Shown here in pieces: positions 46,141 through 64,000 of a stretch of DNA of 64,000 nucleotides (position 1 is its first letter; every line of letters starts with the position of its first letter). The stretch is from contig NC_133396.1 of assembly GCF_047511655.1 (NCBI RefSeq), positions 128,907,490 to 128,971,489 of the forward strand, read 5' to 3'. The position numbers and the translations under genes are program-made. The DNA comes from Castor canadensis (lineage: Eukaryota; Chordata; Mammalia; Rodentia; Castoridae). The notes beneath the pieces were generated by a model. The model saw only the letters and a program-made list of their open reading frames with translations, was not told the DNA's origin and searched no databases.

Positions 46141-48730
46141 TGGAGCCATTCATTTTTCAGTCACCTTGGAATCCAGGAAGGACAGGGCTGATCAATAACA
46201 TCTATATGACAAGGAACAGCAGAGCCTTGCTGGGCCAGGTATTAGGGATAGAGGCACAGAGCACTCTGATGGCCCCAGCAGGGTGCCCCTCCTTGGAGGA
46301 GGAGTTGGGAGAGGCGCCTTTCCTGAAGATGAGGTACCCACTGAGCTGCAGGTGGAATGGTGAAGATAAACTGGTCCAAGAAGGCAGGCTGGGCTATATC
46401 CCCAGGTGCAGCTTGCATTGTGCACATGTTCCAAGCAGAGGTTGGCTGTCTGCTCCAGGCTACCTTTCAGTGTTGTTTGTATATCAATCAGCCTGGGGAG
46501 ACAGAAACAGCATTTCCTTCTGGAGCAAAAGGCAAGTTTGCTGTCCACTATAATATGACAGCGCCTCCAGGGTCAAGGCCAAGCAGGCTTACTGTTCAGT
46601 GCAAAAGGTTTGAGTTTCTTAAACTTGGGGTTCCTCTACTATGATGTAACCCATTGCACACACAGTATCCCCTGAGCTGCTCCAACATCAACCCCAACCC
46701 CCACCCTCCAATTTGGGGTCCAAAGGAACTGCCTCAAACTTGAAGTTCATGCTGCTTGCTGTGCCATGAGTGATGAAAGTCCCTAGTCTCTGACTTAGAG
46801 TCTGCCAGCATCCAGGGACCTGCAGCTGCCCATCTCATTATCTTGCAAGAGGCATAAAATCTTGGGCCCTTCCTAGTCATTGGCAGGCAAGTGGATGGCA
46901 TATTCAAATGCCCTGCAGTGGGAGAGAGTAGAACAAGTAAATGATCTGAAAGAAGACACAGTTAAGTGCAGTAGATTGGGTGAGGGGATGTAGTGTGAGA
47001 TGAGGTGGGAGGTGGTGACCCATGGGACCCTGAGGTGTTGGCTATTTTTGTGACAATGCCACTTTCATGTAGACTATGTGCAATTAATAAACTGAGTTTA
47101 AGGGCTCACAGAACCAGAAGGTGTGGGCCAAACATATGAGATATTTTTAACAAGGGAAGAGATAAAAATAAGAAGTGTTTGCTTCATATCCTTCACCCTG
47201 ATGTGAGAACTTTTGCCTGCATATGTTGCTCTGTAAGATCGCTATCAGAGATGGAAGGAAGTTCTCCTCATAGTGCCCCAAACAGACAGGGAAGAGTTCT
47301 CATTGGTTGTCATTGCTGTCAACCATCTTGGGCACAAAAGAAGCCAGTCACCTTAAAGGAAGAAGTGGTGAAATTCTGTTCACACAGAACCAGACTCTGG
47401 ACAAGCCATTTCTTGTCTGCTCATCTTACAGTGAAGGGGAGAGGCTGTTGGGAGTTGTACAGGAGGACAAATGGAGAGAGAGAGATGACAATATGCCAGG
47501 GAGGGCTGAGCAGCGGGCCATTGTAAAACTGAAGGGACTTGGATGGAAAGTCCTCTGACCCATTCTGAAAATAATTAGTTTATAGCATTCAAAGAATGGA
47601 GTTGTTCTAGATATTTGGGCAAAATAATTTTAAAAGAAGGAGAAAGAGGAAGAGAAGAAAGAGGAGGAGAGGAAGGAGGAGGGTGAGGAGAGAAAGGAGG
47701 AGGGTGAGGAGAGGAAGGAGGAAGAAGAGGAAGAAGAGAGTCCATGAGAAAAGGGTCCAGACCATGCAGGGTTTCCTTAAGACTTTCGGGTTATTTGTTT
47801 TCATTTGGTTTTGGTGCAGAAGATGGAAACCAGGGCCTCAGGCATACTAGAACTTGCTCTTCAGCTGAGCTACACTTGTTTTTACACTGAGACCCAGAGG
47901 ACTTACACAGAGGCTGCCTCATTGGGTGTGGCTTTCAAAGGCATCTATGAGACAGGAGAGCAGATCATGGATTTTCTGAGATGCTCTGTGCCTCTGCTCG
48001 TGGGAGGATCATGAGTGTCCTGTGTTTATTACATGTCCTTCCACCTCAGCCCCAAAGCTGTCATTCTCCTGGCTGGTGTTTCAAGGGGAGGGGAGGGCAT
48101 TCTCAGGGCTCAGAGCATTCTCAGGAATTTTCCTCTTTCCCAGCTGGCTTTTCCCATTCGGTAATCAGCACATAAAAACTGCCAAAAGGAAAGACTGTGG
48201 CATACCCCTCCCCATTCACCCCCAAGGCTCTCTGGCCCTTACCTAGACTGGGGCCAGCTATGGGAACAGTCAGGAGACAGAGAGGACATTTGAGGGGAGG
48301 GCCAGCCAGGCAGGGCGATATAATAACAGCCTTGTTCAGGTGCTGTGGCTTACGTAACTATTATGCACAGCTTCAACCTGGCCGAGGGCCTGGACTGAGG
48401 GCTGGAGATACACAGGTAGAAGCTGCCAGAAAAGCTGGAAAACTGCTATCCAGACACAGTGGTAGGGGAGAAGGACCCTGAGGAAGATTTTGGAAATGTG
48501 GCTGAGCCATATCCCAGTATGGGAGCCCCCAGATCATCACCCTGGGGGCTGGGTGGCTCTTTGTTGGCAGGTGGCTCATGAAGAGTTGGCCCAAAGTTTT
48601 CAAAACTCCAGGGTTTCTCAATCTTCCTCTAGTGGCCCACAGGACTCCTCCACCTCCACTTGCCAGCTTTAGGATTGACACACAGCTGAGTTCCTGTAAA
48701 GGGGATGGTGTGGGGGTGCAGGGAGTGGAG
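46141..48730. other. CHI3L1 distal 5' flank
   Basis: Mostly single-copy DNA. A purine-only tract of GGA words runs from about 47,636 to 47,740. No coding exon is evident. Confidence 0.5.
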
Positions 48731-48739
48731 TGGGATGGG

Positions 48740-48747
48740 TATAAAAA
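48740..48747 (+). promoter_or_regulatory. CHI3L1 TATA box
   Basis: TATAAAAA lies 112 bases upstream of the CHI3L1 start codon, after a G-rich stretch (ggagtggagtgggatgg). Transcription probably starts near 48,770. Confidence 0.8.
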
Positions 48748-48851
48748 GGAAGTGTGGGGCCCAGGAAAGAGGCCCTGTCTAAGCAGCTGGACGCTAGGAG
48801 CCCATGGGCTCTGGGAAGAGGCTACTCATGCCCTACTCTGCTGCAACCAGA

Positions 48852-55701
<6,850 letters not shown>

Positions 55702-56158
55702 CCCACAGCACATGGATGGGGGGTCAAGGATGCCCCACATCCTCTAGCTCCAGCTGGCCAGGAGCCCTGCTAAGCCCCCCACTGAGTCTCAGTTTCCCTC
55801 CCTTGGAACCTTTTCAGAGGATCACAGCACTGAAGATTAGAGCTCAGTCCTGGTGGGCAGGGAGGTAGGGCGGGGCTATGGGGTTACTGAAGGATGAGGA
55901 CCAGCAGTGTAAGACCCAGGATCAGTACCTAACTGTTGATGAATAGAAATGCTTAAACTCCAAGCCCCGCACAGGGTGGTTTCTTCAACTCCCTATCCCC
56001 AGTTCCCCTTATCAAAGGACACCATCTGGCAAGCCATATCACAAAGAGATGAAGTGGCTATACTAATTATACCCCTGCAAAGCCCAACTTGAAATCTTCT
56101 CTTAGGAACATAATCGCGTCTCCCATCCCACTTCCCTTTCCTAATTCCACAGCTGCTC

Positions 56159-56164
56159 AATAAA
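56159..56164 (+). terminator. CHI3L1 polyadenylation signal AATAAA
   Basis: An AATAAA lies about 458 bases after the stop codon, with a GT-rich stretch downstream. The 3' UTR would end near 56,185. Confidence 0.75.
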
Positions 56165-56254
56165 AAGTACCAGAGCTTAACAACGGGTTGCACTTGCTTC
56201 AGTCTATCTTTGGGGGCACACTGGACCACTGTTCTCACCTCCCCCATCTTTTGT

Positions 56255-56460
56255 GTGTGTGTATGTGGTACTGGGGCTTGAACTCAAGGTCTCAATCTTC
56301 ACTCTACCACCTGAGCCATGCCTCCAGCCCTTTTGTTTTTAGTTTGTTTTTCAGATAGGGTCTCCTACTAACTTTGCCCTCATCTGGCCTTGTTCAGAGA
56401 TACTCCTATATCTCCCCTTCCCAAATAGGTGGAATTAAGGCATGTAGCATGCAGCCTGCT
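56255..56460 (-). repeat. composite SINE, antisense, after CHI3L1
   Basis: The sequence gtggtactggggcttgaact...ccacctgagccatgcctcca is the complement of the ID head, with a degraded 7SL-like half (tcagatagggtctcctacta). A short (GT)n run precedes it. Confidence 0.8.
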
Positions 56461-56469
56461 CACCCATCT

Positions 56470-58740
56470 TTTCTAGATTCCTCTCTCTGAGGCTTGGGAG
56501 CCCTGAGCTTGCAGAGGTGAGGCCATCATGTCATCTATTGGGTCCCAAAGAGTCCCAACAAAGGGGCAGCATCATCAGATTTACCTGCCTTGAATTTCAC
56601 CCAAGCATGGCTGATGGCCTTCCAGATACCAAAGCCATTGCCAACCAGACTTCCAAATTAAGTTCCTTGTTGAAAGAAACCACTTCTGTTTCCTGAAGGC
56701 TAGCAGCACCTTCTGGAAGGTGGTGGAGTCGACCACAGGGCCCTGTGAGAGGCACTGAACCCCAGACTCTCAGAGCAGGAAGGAGAGCTCTCACACACCC
56801 TCCTTGCTGCCAGGGCTGGAGTCTGCCTGGGCCCTTGAGAGATGGCCTTCCAGCCTCTCAATACTACCAGCGATCTGCAGTTCAGTATCTTCCGGGCAGC
56901 CCATTTTTTATGGCTGGGGCAAAACCTGCCAGTTATCCAGTGCTGTCCTTGTTCCCAGCCTTCTATCCTTGTCTCACTCCCCGCTCACACGTGTTTCTCA
57001 ACCCAAGCAGAGATCAAAGCATCCCTGCTCTAACTGGCCTGAGGCAGGAGGGGGAGGATGGACAGAACAGGATCAGAATTGCCTCAGAAGGCCAGCCAGC
57101 TTTCCAGCCTTTATGGAGTAGTGATGCTCTCACCAACCTTCTGCGACTTTGACGGCTTTGGACATGACTTTATCCAAAAACAACCCAGACATGTACGCCA
57201 AAACTAAAGAGAATTTATTTGTGGATTCTCTGATGTTTGGATTATCTGTAACTTGGGATAATCATGAGTTGGCCAGATGGTTTGTACTCTGGTTTGAGGT
57301 GTAGGGAAGGAAATACCTATCTGCCACCCTGAAATCTGAACCCACTGGAGCTGGGCAGATACATTGAATTCCAATGTCACAGCTCTGCTAAAGGCAAGGA
57401 ACTTGGCCAGTGCTTTCTGGGGTACCTGGCATTTCACTGCTGGCCAGTGGGTCAACAGCCCTCTAACCCCTGCCCAGTGCCTGTATCACCACACAGGGGC
57501 TTTGGAATCCAAGGGCTGTGAGCCCTCCTGGGCAGCCAACCTTGTCCCTTGGGGCTCCCCTCCCCCAGCTTGGGACAGGTTCTCACAGCTGACTCAGGAC
57601 CCTGTAGGGTTAGTCACATTCGCTTATAGCTGCAGAGTCAGAGGACAAAGATGAAGATCAGGTCTCTAGGGCCTCCTCCCTGCCCAGCAGGACACTGGCA
57701 GAGAACAAGGGCACCCAGGCCGGCTGGACCTAGAGGCTCCCTGGTCCCTCCACTATCATGCACCACAAGGACAGCCAGGGTTCGGAGACAGCCACACTCC
57801 TGTGACTCCAAGAAGGGTAGAGCTTGCATGCTGTTGACAGCCTTAAATAAATTACATGTTTGTTTATTATTAAATTGTGGGCTACACCACATACTAAAGA
57901 GTATAAAAAATGTATTGGTTTAATTTAAAGAGTTGTTATGACACCTTGAAGGCTCCACAATCACTTGCACCCCTGTCCCTAGAGGCCATCACTGTGTAGA
58001 CCTTTGTGCTAAACTTGGCCGTGCTTTCCTTTACGGGCTTACCACTATGGACGCATGTTGGTGTGGCCCGGTTTGGACGTAATGCATATGGTATGACAGC
58101 ATTCTGTGAGCCTTGCTCCTTTTCCTTGCCATCAGGTAGGTCTGTGAGACCAGCACATTGTACACAGCTGAAGTTTGCTCCATTCCATATTTTGCTTTAT
58201 GTTGCATAAATGCTCCACAGTTATTTACCCATCCCACTGCAGAGGGGCAGCTCTTCCTTCTCCCACCCCATTTTGGCTGTTCCAAGGGACATCTCCACGA
58301 ACATTCTCACCTGTCTCTTGTCAGTCACCTGTGAGCAGTTGGGGCCAATGACTAGGCAAGGCCATTACCAGTGTCACTAGCCTCTGTTTCACTTTTTTCA
58401 AAGTCACCACTCCAATCCACACTCTCACCACACCTCCCTGACACATGGTGTCCTCTGAATTTTCAATTGTTACCACTCTTAACATTTTCTTGAATGACCA
58501 CGGATTTGGCCATACCTGCCTCATTTCCTGCACTGGGAAAAATCTGTGGCCATGTCCTGCTTGGAAGAGGCTGAGTGTTTCAGAGCGTACCCTCCAGCAG
58601 AATGTCAAGTCTGCCAGTGACTTCATCCCACTCCCAGGGGTGCAAGTTCTCAGTAATAGATGGGAAAATGAGGCCCAGAGCAAGGACCAGGGAGGCTAGA
58701 TCTTTATCAGCCTCCACAGTAGAGGCAGGAACCAGATGGC
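56470..58740. other. CHI3L1-MYBPH intergenic, no gene recognised
   Basis: Single-copy-looking DNA. Open frames of 60-135 codons occur on both strands, but none shows a family motif or a clear exon structure. Confidence 0.45.
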
Positions 58741-58748
58741 TTAGTCCT

Positions 58749-59106
58749 TGCTGTGGCTTACATGTCCCTTTAAATCTTATGCTCAAGTTTAATTGCTATT
58801 ACAACAGTATTCAGATGTGGGGCCTTTACAGGGGTGAGCAGGCCATGGGACAATGCCCTCATAAGTGGGTTAATACTGTTTTCATGCTAGTGGGCTAGTT
58901 ATCTCAGGAGTGGGTCCCTAATAAATTTCAGCCAGTTTCCTCTGTTCCTTTCTGCCACATTGTTGTGCAGCATCTATGGAACACTATGTGGGTGCCATGC
59001 TCTTGGACTTCCCAGTCTCCAGAGCCATCAGAAAACAAACCTCTGTTGTTTATAGTTCACCCAGTTTGTGGCGTTTTGTCACTGCAGCAGAAAAACAACT
59101 AAGACA
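58749..59106 (+). mobile_element. solitary MaLR-type LTR (ERVL-MaLR fossil)
   Basis: The text follows the MLT1/MST-type LTR: a TG start (tgctgtggcttacatgtccc), 'atgtggggcctttac', 'gccctcataagtgggttaat', 'gggctagttatctcaggagt' and 'catgctcttggacttcccag', ending near aactaagaca. No internal region is attached. Divergence suggests an old insertion, shared by many placental mammals. Confidence 0.7.
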
Positions 59107-59601
59107 GCCTCATTCCTGGGGTCCCACTGCCGAGGCACTCAACTCTACCATGGCTTCTCAATCCCTCCCTCTCCAGGGCCCTCAACCTCACACAGCACAG
59201 ATGAATCTCCAGGGACTGTGGGGACCAGGGCAGAGTGGACCCCTAAAGGCAAAGCTGGGAGTGTATGCAAGGAAGGCTGGTGGAGGCTGTCTGGGCCCCA
59301 AGCCCCGATCTGAGGAGACCCCAGCTTAAGTGGTCCCATGAAGGCCAGACTCACAGAGCTGACCCCGACTTCTTTAGGTGACAGCTCTCGCCATTGCCCC
59401 AGTCCCTGGCACAGGCCCCAGCCATGTCCGGCTCACCCATCTGTTTCCTTCCCCATCTGGGCACCAGCGCCCCGGCTGTGAGGTCCAGTTCGGGTGATGG
59501 TGAGTAGAGCACTCCTCAAGGGGCCTTTCAGTTCCTCCCCCAGAGCTATTCCTGGCCTGAGCACCTCCCCACCCCTTGTCCCCCTGCCTGACCTAACCCC
59601 A

Positions 59602-59648
59602 CAGCTGGGAATGGTTCTCTGGGGGTGGGGCTGCCCTGACTATATAAG
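59602..59648 (+). promoter_or_regulatory. MYBPH core promoter: E-box, GC-rich box and TATA box
   Basis: A CAGCTG E-box (59602-59607) and gggggtggggc (about 59,620) precede TATATAAG (59641-59648), 93 bases before the ATG. CANNTG boxes of the CAGCTG type are bound by myogenic bHLH factors, which suits a striated-muscle gene. A second CAGCTG lies in the 5' UTR near 59,695. Confidence 0.7.
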
Positions 59649-59740
59649 CCAGATCCTAGGTGTCCCAGGCACCCCTAGAGGCCCAAACCCTCCACAGCTG
59701 ACCCCTGTACACTCTAGCTTGACCCGTAGCCAGCCCAGCA

Positions 59741-62700
59741 ATGACAGGAAAAACCAACTCTGAGATCCTTGACTCTGGTCCACAGGAGACAGCCCCTGAA
59801 CTTGCCAAAGCACCTGCCACAGAGCCTTCTGGAGAAACAGCAGCATCAGAGCCTATCAGGGAAGAGAAGTCTCTGGAATCACAGGAGCCTACCTCTCAGG
59901 CATTAGCCACCAACACCCCTGCGGCCCCTGCTTCTCCCACAGCCACTAAGCCTGCACCTCCAAATGAAGGTGACTAGAAGCAGGGCAGGTGGAGGAGGGA
60001 GGCAGGTGTGCAGGGCACGGCTCTGGCCTTGAGCCTTTCATCTCATCCTGGCTTCTCCACAGATGTCCCCAGTGCCCCACTGTTGCTGACCGTGGAGGAT
60101 GTGAGCCACAACTCCGTGACTGTGAGCTGGGAGCCCCCGGAGAAGCTGGGGAGGTTTGGGCTCCAGGGCTATGTGCTGGAGCTCTGCCCAGAGGGAGGTG
60201 AGTGTCAGGCTCAGCCCTGCCCACACCCAGCTGCAGTGGGGTAGGGAGGGGCTCAGCCCCTGCCCACAGGTCAGCTGGGAAATGCAGAGGGAGGGGTGCA
60301 GAGGGAGCCCCCCCACCTCTTTCTCCACGGGGGTCCTCTGAAAGTAGGGGGATGACCTCAGGAGCCCTCTTATCCTCCAGTTCCAGGGAGCCTCTGAGTA
60401 TCAGAAATGTGGGGGCACTGGGCACTGCTCTGATGAGAAGGGAGGAAGGCACTCAGCCCGAGGACCCTGCTTGGGCAGGACAATGCAGCAGATGGAAAGC
60501 AGAGGGGTTACAGAGGGAGAGTCATAAATAAGACACAGTAAGAAATACAGAATGGGAGAGAGGTCTGACCCAATTCCTTCTGCTGCTCTCTCCCTCCGTG
60601 ATAGCCAAGTTCAATCTAATCTTTGCTTCTGCCCTTACCTTACCTTATCTTGCTGTGTGACTTCTTAAATGTGTCCAACCCTTTCTGGACTTCAGCAATC
60701 CCATCTCTAGCCACTATTCCAGAGCTCTAACATCAGGTGTCTTTGATATCACTTGATGATAAGAAGTGAGGGAGGGAAGCAAGGGAGAAATAAGGCCTGT
60801 AGAAGGAAGTCAACTTCCTCAGGTCACCACCAAAAAGGGAAGTCTCTTTGAGAAGGGACTTCACCAAAGCTTCACTCACTCTGTATTCTCCTCAGCCTCG
60901 GAGTGGGTGCCTGTGAACCCCCGGCCCGTGATGGTGACCCAGCAGACCGTGCGGAACCTGGCTCTAGGAGACAAGTTCTTCCTGCGTGTGGCTGCAGTGG
61001 GCTCTGCCGGCGCTGGCCCACCGGCTGTGCTGGACCAGCCTGTTCACATCCAAGAGATCGTTGGTAAAGTCCATACTCAGCTCCCGCTCCCCAGCCCCCC
61101 GTAACTGGGACATTGAGGCCGTGGGCCATGGGATCTGGGCAGTCATTTCCCCATCCCACGCACATGCACAAGCCACAAGCTACACCATTTTGCCTTCAAA
61201 AGACTTCAGGTTCCTCAGAACCAAGGGGCCTCTATTTCCCTGGGTGTCCAGCTCTGGAGCACTGGTTGAGGGCCCTCCTGCTGCCTAGAAAGGACAGGTC
61301 TGCTCCCCTGCTCACCTGGCTCAGGCTCCCAATGCTAAAAGACCACATGCTTTTCCTCCTATCTTAATCCCTCCGACAGTCATGGAAGCTCAGTTTCTGC
61401 CCATTTACTGAGGCCTGGGTTCCAGATTCTCCTAAAGGTTCTGGAATGAAGAGAAGGCCCATTTGCCCCCTGTTCTACCATGGCCTTAGTGGAAAGAAGA
61501 GCAGGATCTGCAAAGGGCCCATGAAGGCTTCTCCATCCCCAAAGGGTAGGGCCTCACCGGGGACCTGGGCACCAGCTGCTGACCCTGTTGCTAATATTTC
61601 TATTTGCAGGGTGCATTAGTCCCAGTCCTACCCTCGCTTCCCTCCCCCCCCCTCCCCCAGTCCAGAGATGATCAGGTTTCATTCTGTTAATGGCAGTGAG
61701 TCATTTGGTCTGATCTCAGGTCTCTGGGGACAGTGAAGGGCCCCAGGGTGAAGAGAGACACAGGCAAGCAGGTGGCCTAGGCCTTCTCCAATCTTTCTTC
61801 TTGTACCTCCACTAGGGGGTGGAATGGTGGGAGGCCGAGGTCAGAACCCCACAGTTCTGGAGAAGGTGTCACAGCTACCAGAGGGGCCAACTTTAGATTC
61901 AAGTAAACACTCAGCACTGAGGCCTGAGAGACACAGGGAAAACAGAACTACGTGTGATGACTGTGATAAGCAGATCCCAAGGGGCCTAGGGAGTCCCCCG
62001 AGGTCACCCAGCCTCTCAGTGGTGGTCCCAGATTCTGATGCCCACACAGGACTGTTCGCACCCACCTGGCTGCAAGACATCTGCTCTGGAAGTTTTTAAA
62101 ACCCCAGGACATTGCTAGCCTTTGACTCTGGGTGAGCCTCGGCCCCACGTGGAGCTGAAGTGCGGCAGTATTGACTCTAATCTAGAGGTGCCAGGAAGCC
62201 CACCTGGTTGGGAGAGTCCCAGACCTTCCCCTGGATCCCTAAGGTGCTCAGACTCCGAGAGGCCTTCAAGACCCAGTATTGAAGGAGCCAGCCGGACTCA
62301 GCAACCACTTCTCCATTAAAATTCTTCTGGCAGGAGAGGAGGGGATTTCCTGGAGAGAAAAGGGGGAGGAGACCACAAACAAGTGGGGGACAGCCAGGCT
62401 CCTTGCGGGTAGGGTAGGGTGGGGACCTTGTCCAGGATCTTCAGCTGCTCAGCTGTCCCTCCTTGGCCACCTGGAGCTTCCAGGCATTCCTGACCCCCTG
62501 CAGCTGCCCCTGGAGCAGTCCATGCCTGATGCTCCCCCGCCAAGCGCCTGCTCAGCTAATCTTTGGAGACACAGTGTTCTTTCCCACTGCCTCCTCCTCT
62601 GCCACCCCGCGTGCCTCTGACCAACTGCTGGCACCTGTTTGCTGCCCAGGAAGCTCAGTCCTGGCCCCAGCATCACCCCCCAGGGACAGAGATAGCAGCT

Positions 62701-64000
62701 GCTGCAGGTCCCCTTGGAATGTCCAGTGGCATCTGATAGGTGATGGTCAGGAGGGTGGCTCCCTACCCCAGCAAGGTGCTGACATGGGAGTTCAGGAAGA
62801 ACTTGCCAACCATGAGATGGAAAGACCTGGTAAACTGACTGAGGAAGAAAGGGCCATACCTGCTCTGATCTCACTTAGGCAGGGCCCAGAGGTGGAGGCA
62901 TGAGCCAGCAGGCTTCAAGGGCTTCCCTGAAAGTCCAGGGCTGTGGGGTGCCTTTGCTGGATTAGTAGGAAGTCACATTGCTTGCTTCCCAACCCAGGAC
63001 AAGACAACAGGTGCAGCACCTGCCTCCCTCCAGGGGGAACTAGAGAGCCGGCCAGACCCATCTGGAGTTTAAGAATGCCTGGGCTGCAGGGCAAATCCCA
63101 GTCTGGCAGGGTTGATGTGCCAAGGGAGTGCCCAGGATGCTTACCAGTTCACACCATGGAGGCCCTGGAACCTCTTGGCTCACAGCTTCCCGAGGGCCTT
63201 AAGAGATTTTGGGCCCTCAATCTCAGCAGTGACAGCTTTGCCCTTATCCGGAGGAAGTAACCTGATGGAACATACCCAGAAGCCCCCCTGCCTGGCCTGC
63301 AGCCCACACCTGCTGTCTCCTACCTCTGTCTCAGAGGACCCCACCCAGCTATCCCACTGCTGTGCTAAGCTTAGACTCTTGCTTTCATGCAGAGGCTCCC
63401 AAGATCCGTGTCCCCCGCCACCTTCGTCAGACCTACATCCGCCATGTGGGAGAGTCAGTCAACCTGCAAATCCCTTTCCAGGTGGGTATTCTTCCACCCA
63501 GGTAAGAGTCTGAGTGGAAAACAAGCCCATGCCAGTCTGAGGTGTGTCCAGGGACCCCCAGAAATGCCAGGTTCCCCACGAGGGTCTGCAAGGCCCCATC
63601 TAGATGGCCTCACCCTCCCTTAATGGTGCATACGTGACTCGTTGTGATGCTGTAGCCTGTGGACAGGCAGGTGGCCCCAGGACAGGCCAGATACCTGGAA
63701 GACATAGCTATGGGCAGCTCCTGTGCCTCCAGCCTGACTGCGTCTCCTGAGAAGGTCCAACGTGGCAGATTCCAATGGGCACACCTCCAGATGCCCCTGG
63801 AGTTGGGAGAATGTGGAGTGCCGCCACCTGCCTGCTACACTCACCCAAGGGCCCCTCTCTCAGGGGAAGCCTAAGCCTCAAGCCTCCTGGACCCACAATG
63901 GCCACGCCCTGGACAGCAAGCGGGTAAATGTGCGCACCGGGGACCAGGACTCCATCCTCTTCATCCGCTCAGCCCAGCGCTCTGACTCAGGCTGCTATGA
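59741..64000 (+). CDS. MYBPH: MYBPH, myosin-binding protein H, N-terminal half (partial)
   Basis: Five coding exons lie in the window: 59741-59969, 60063-60197, 60896-61063, 63393-63481 and 63864 to the edge. They encode 252 residues plus two bases, about half of the human protein (477). MYBPH is a sarcomeric myosin-binding protein of the MyBP-C relatives, with a Pro/Ala-rich leader and alternating FN3 and Ig domains. Residues 1-76 form an acidic, Ala/Pro/Thr-rich leader starting [13 protein letters not shown]. The first FN3 domain spans about residues 77-177 ([41 protein letters not shown]). The first Ig domain starts at [16 protein letters not shown] and includes [12 protein letters not shown] and [15 protein letters not shown]. 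The second FN3 and Ig domains lie beyond the edge. All splice sites seen are GT-AG and in phase. The start is the first ATG after the TATA box. Confidence 0.95.
61064..63392 (+). other. MYBPH intron 3, single-copy
   Basis: A GC-rich intron of about 2.3 kb with a short C-rich run at about 61,645-61,660. I see no SINE or L1 copy in it, unlike the CHIT1 introns, and no extra exon. Its open frames carry no family motif. Confidence 0.6.

Noticed and set aside
46140-46553. 137-codon frame upstream of CHI3L1
   Set aside because: No motif is seen, overlapping minus-strand frames of similar size exist, and there are no convincing splice or promoter signals.
56581-56790. possible processed pseudogene on the minus strand
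   Set aside because: A short open frame caught the eye, but I could not match it to any protein family and saw no poly-A or target duplication.
59946-60452. 168-codon minus-strand frame
   Set aside because: It is antisense to MYBPH exon 2 and its flanks, Pro/Ser/Ala-rich from GC content, with no family resemblance.

Overview
This window is mammalian nuclear DNA. The signs are spliced GT-AG genes with long introns, L2/MIR fossils, old L1 debris, and young L1 and SINE insertions. The commonest SINE is a tRNA-derived (ID-like) unit, often fused to a 7SL-derived (B1/Alu-like) half. That composite and the L1 type point to a rodent, most likely the beaver/kangaroo-rat group (Castorimorpha). The species is inferred from repeat style only.

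Layout. 1-13.2 kb is a repeat-rich intergenic block: a young L1 nested in an older one, several SINEs, old L1 pieces and an AT minisatellite. 13.2-26.2 kb holds CHIT1 (chitotriosidase) on the + strand, with all 11 exons recognisable. 26.2-48.7 kb is intergenic: L2, MIR, antisense L1, possible LTR fossils, an AT-rich island at 41.9-43.3 kb and long purine tracts. 48.7-56.2 kb is CHI3L1 (YKL-40), intact across ten coding exons. 59.7-64.0 kb is the first half of MYBPH (myosin-binding protein H), cut by the window edge. The order CHIT1 - CHI3L1 - MYBPH on one strand matches the human 1q32 neighbourhood, so this is conserved synteny.

The main result is that CHIT1 appears to be a dead gene here. 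It carries a lost splice acceptor (exon 3), an 11-base deletion (exon 8), a TGA (exon 9), and a TAG plus a 4-base insertion (exon 11). Its catalytic DxxDxDxE motif and nearly all splice sites remain, which suggests a fairly recent loss. Its neighbour and paralogue CHI3L1, which binds chitin but cannot cut it, is fully open. A segment of about 120 bases upstream of both genes looks like a relic of the tandem duplication that made the pair.

I found no CRISPR array, operon, bacterial-type system or plausible new protein-coding gene. Repeat boundaries are approximate, since they were read by eye without a repeat library.
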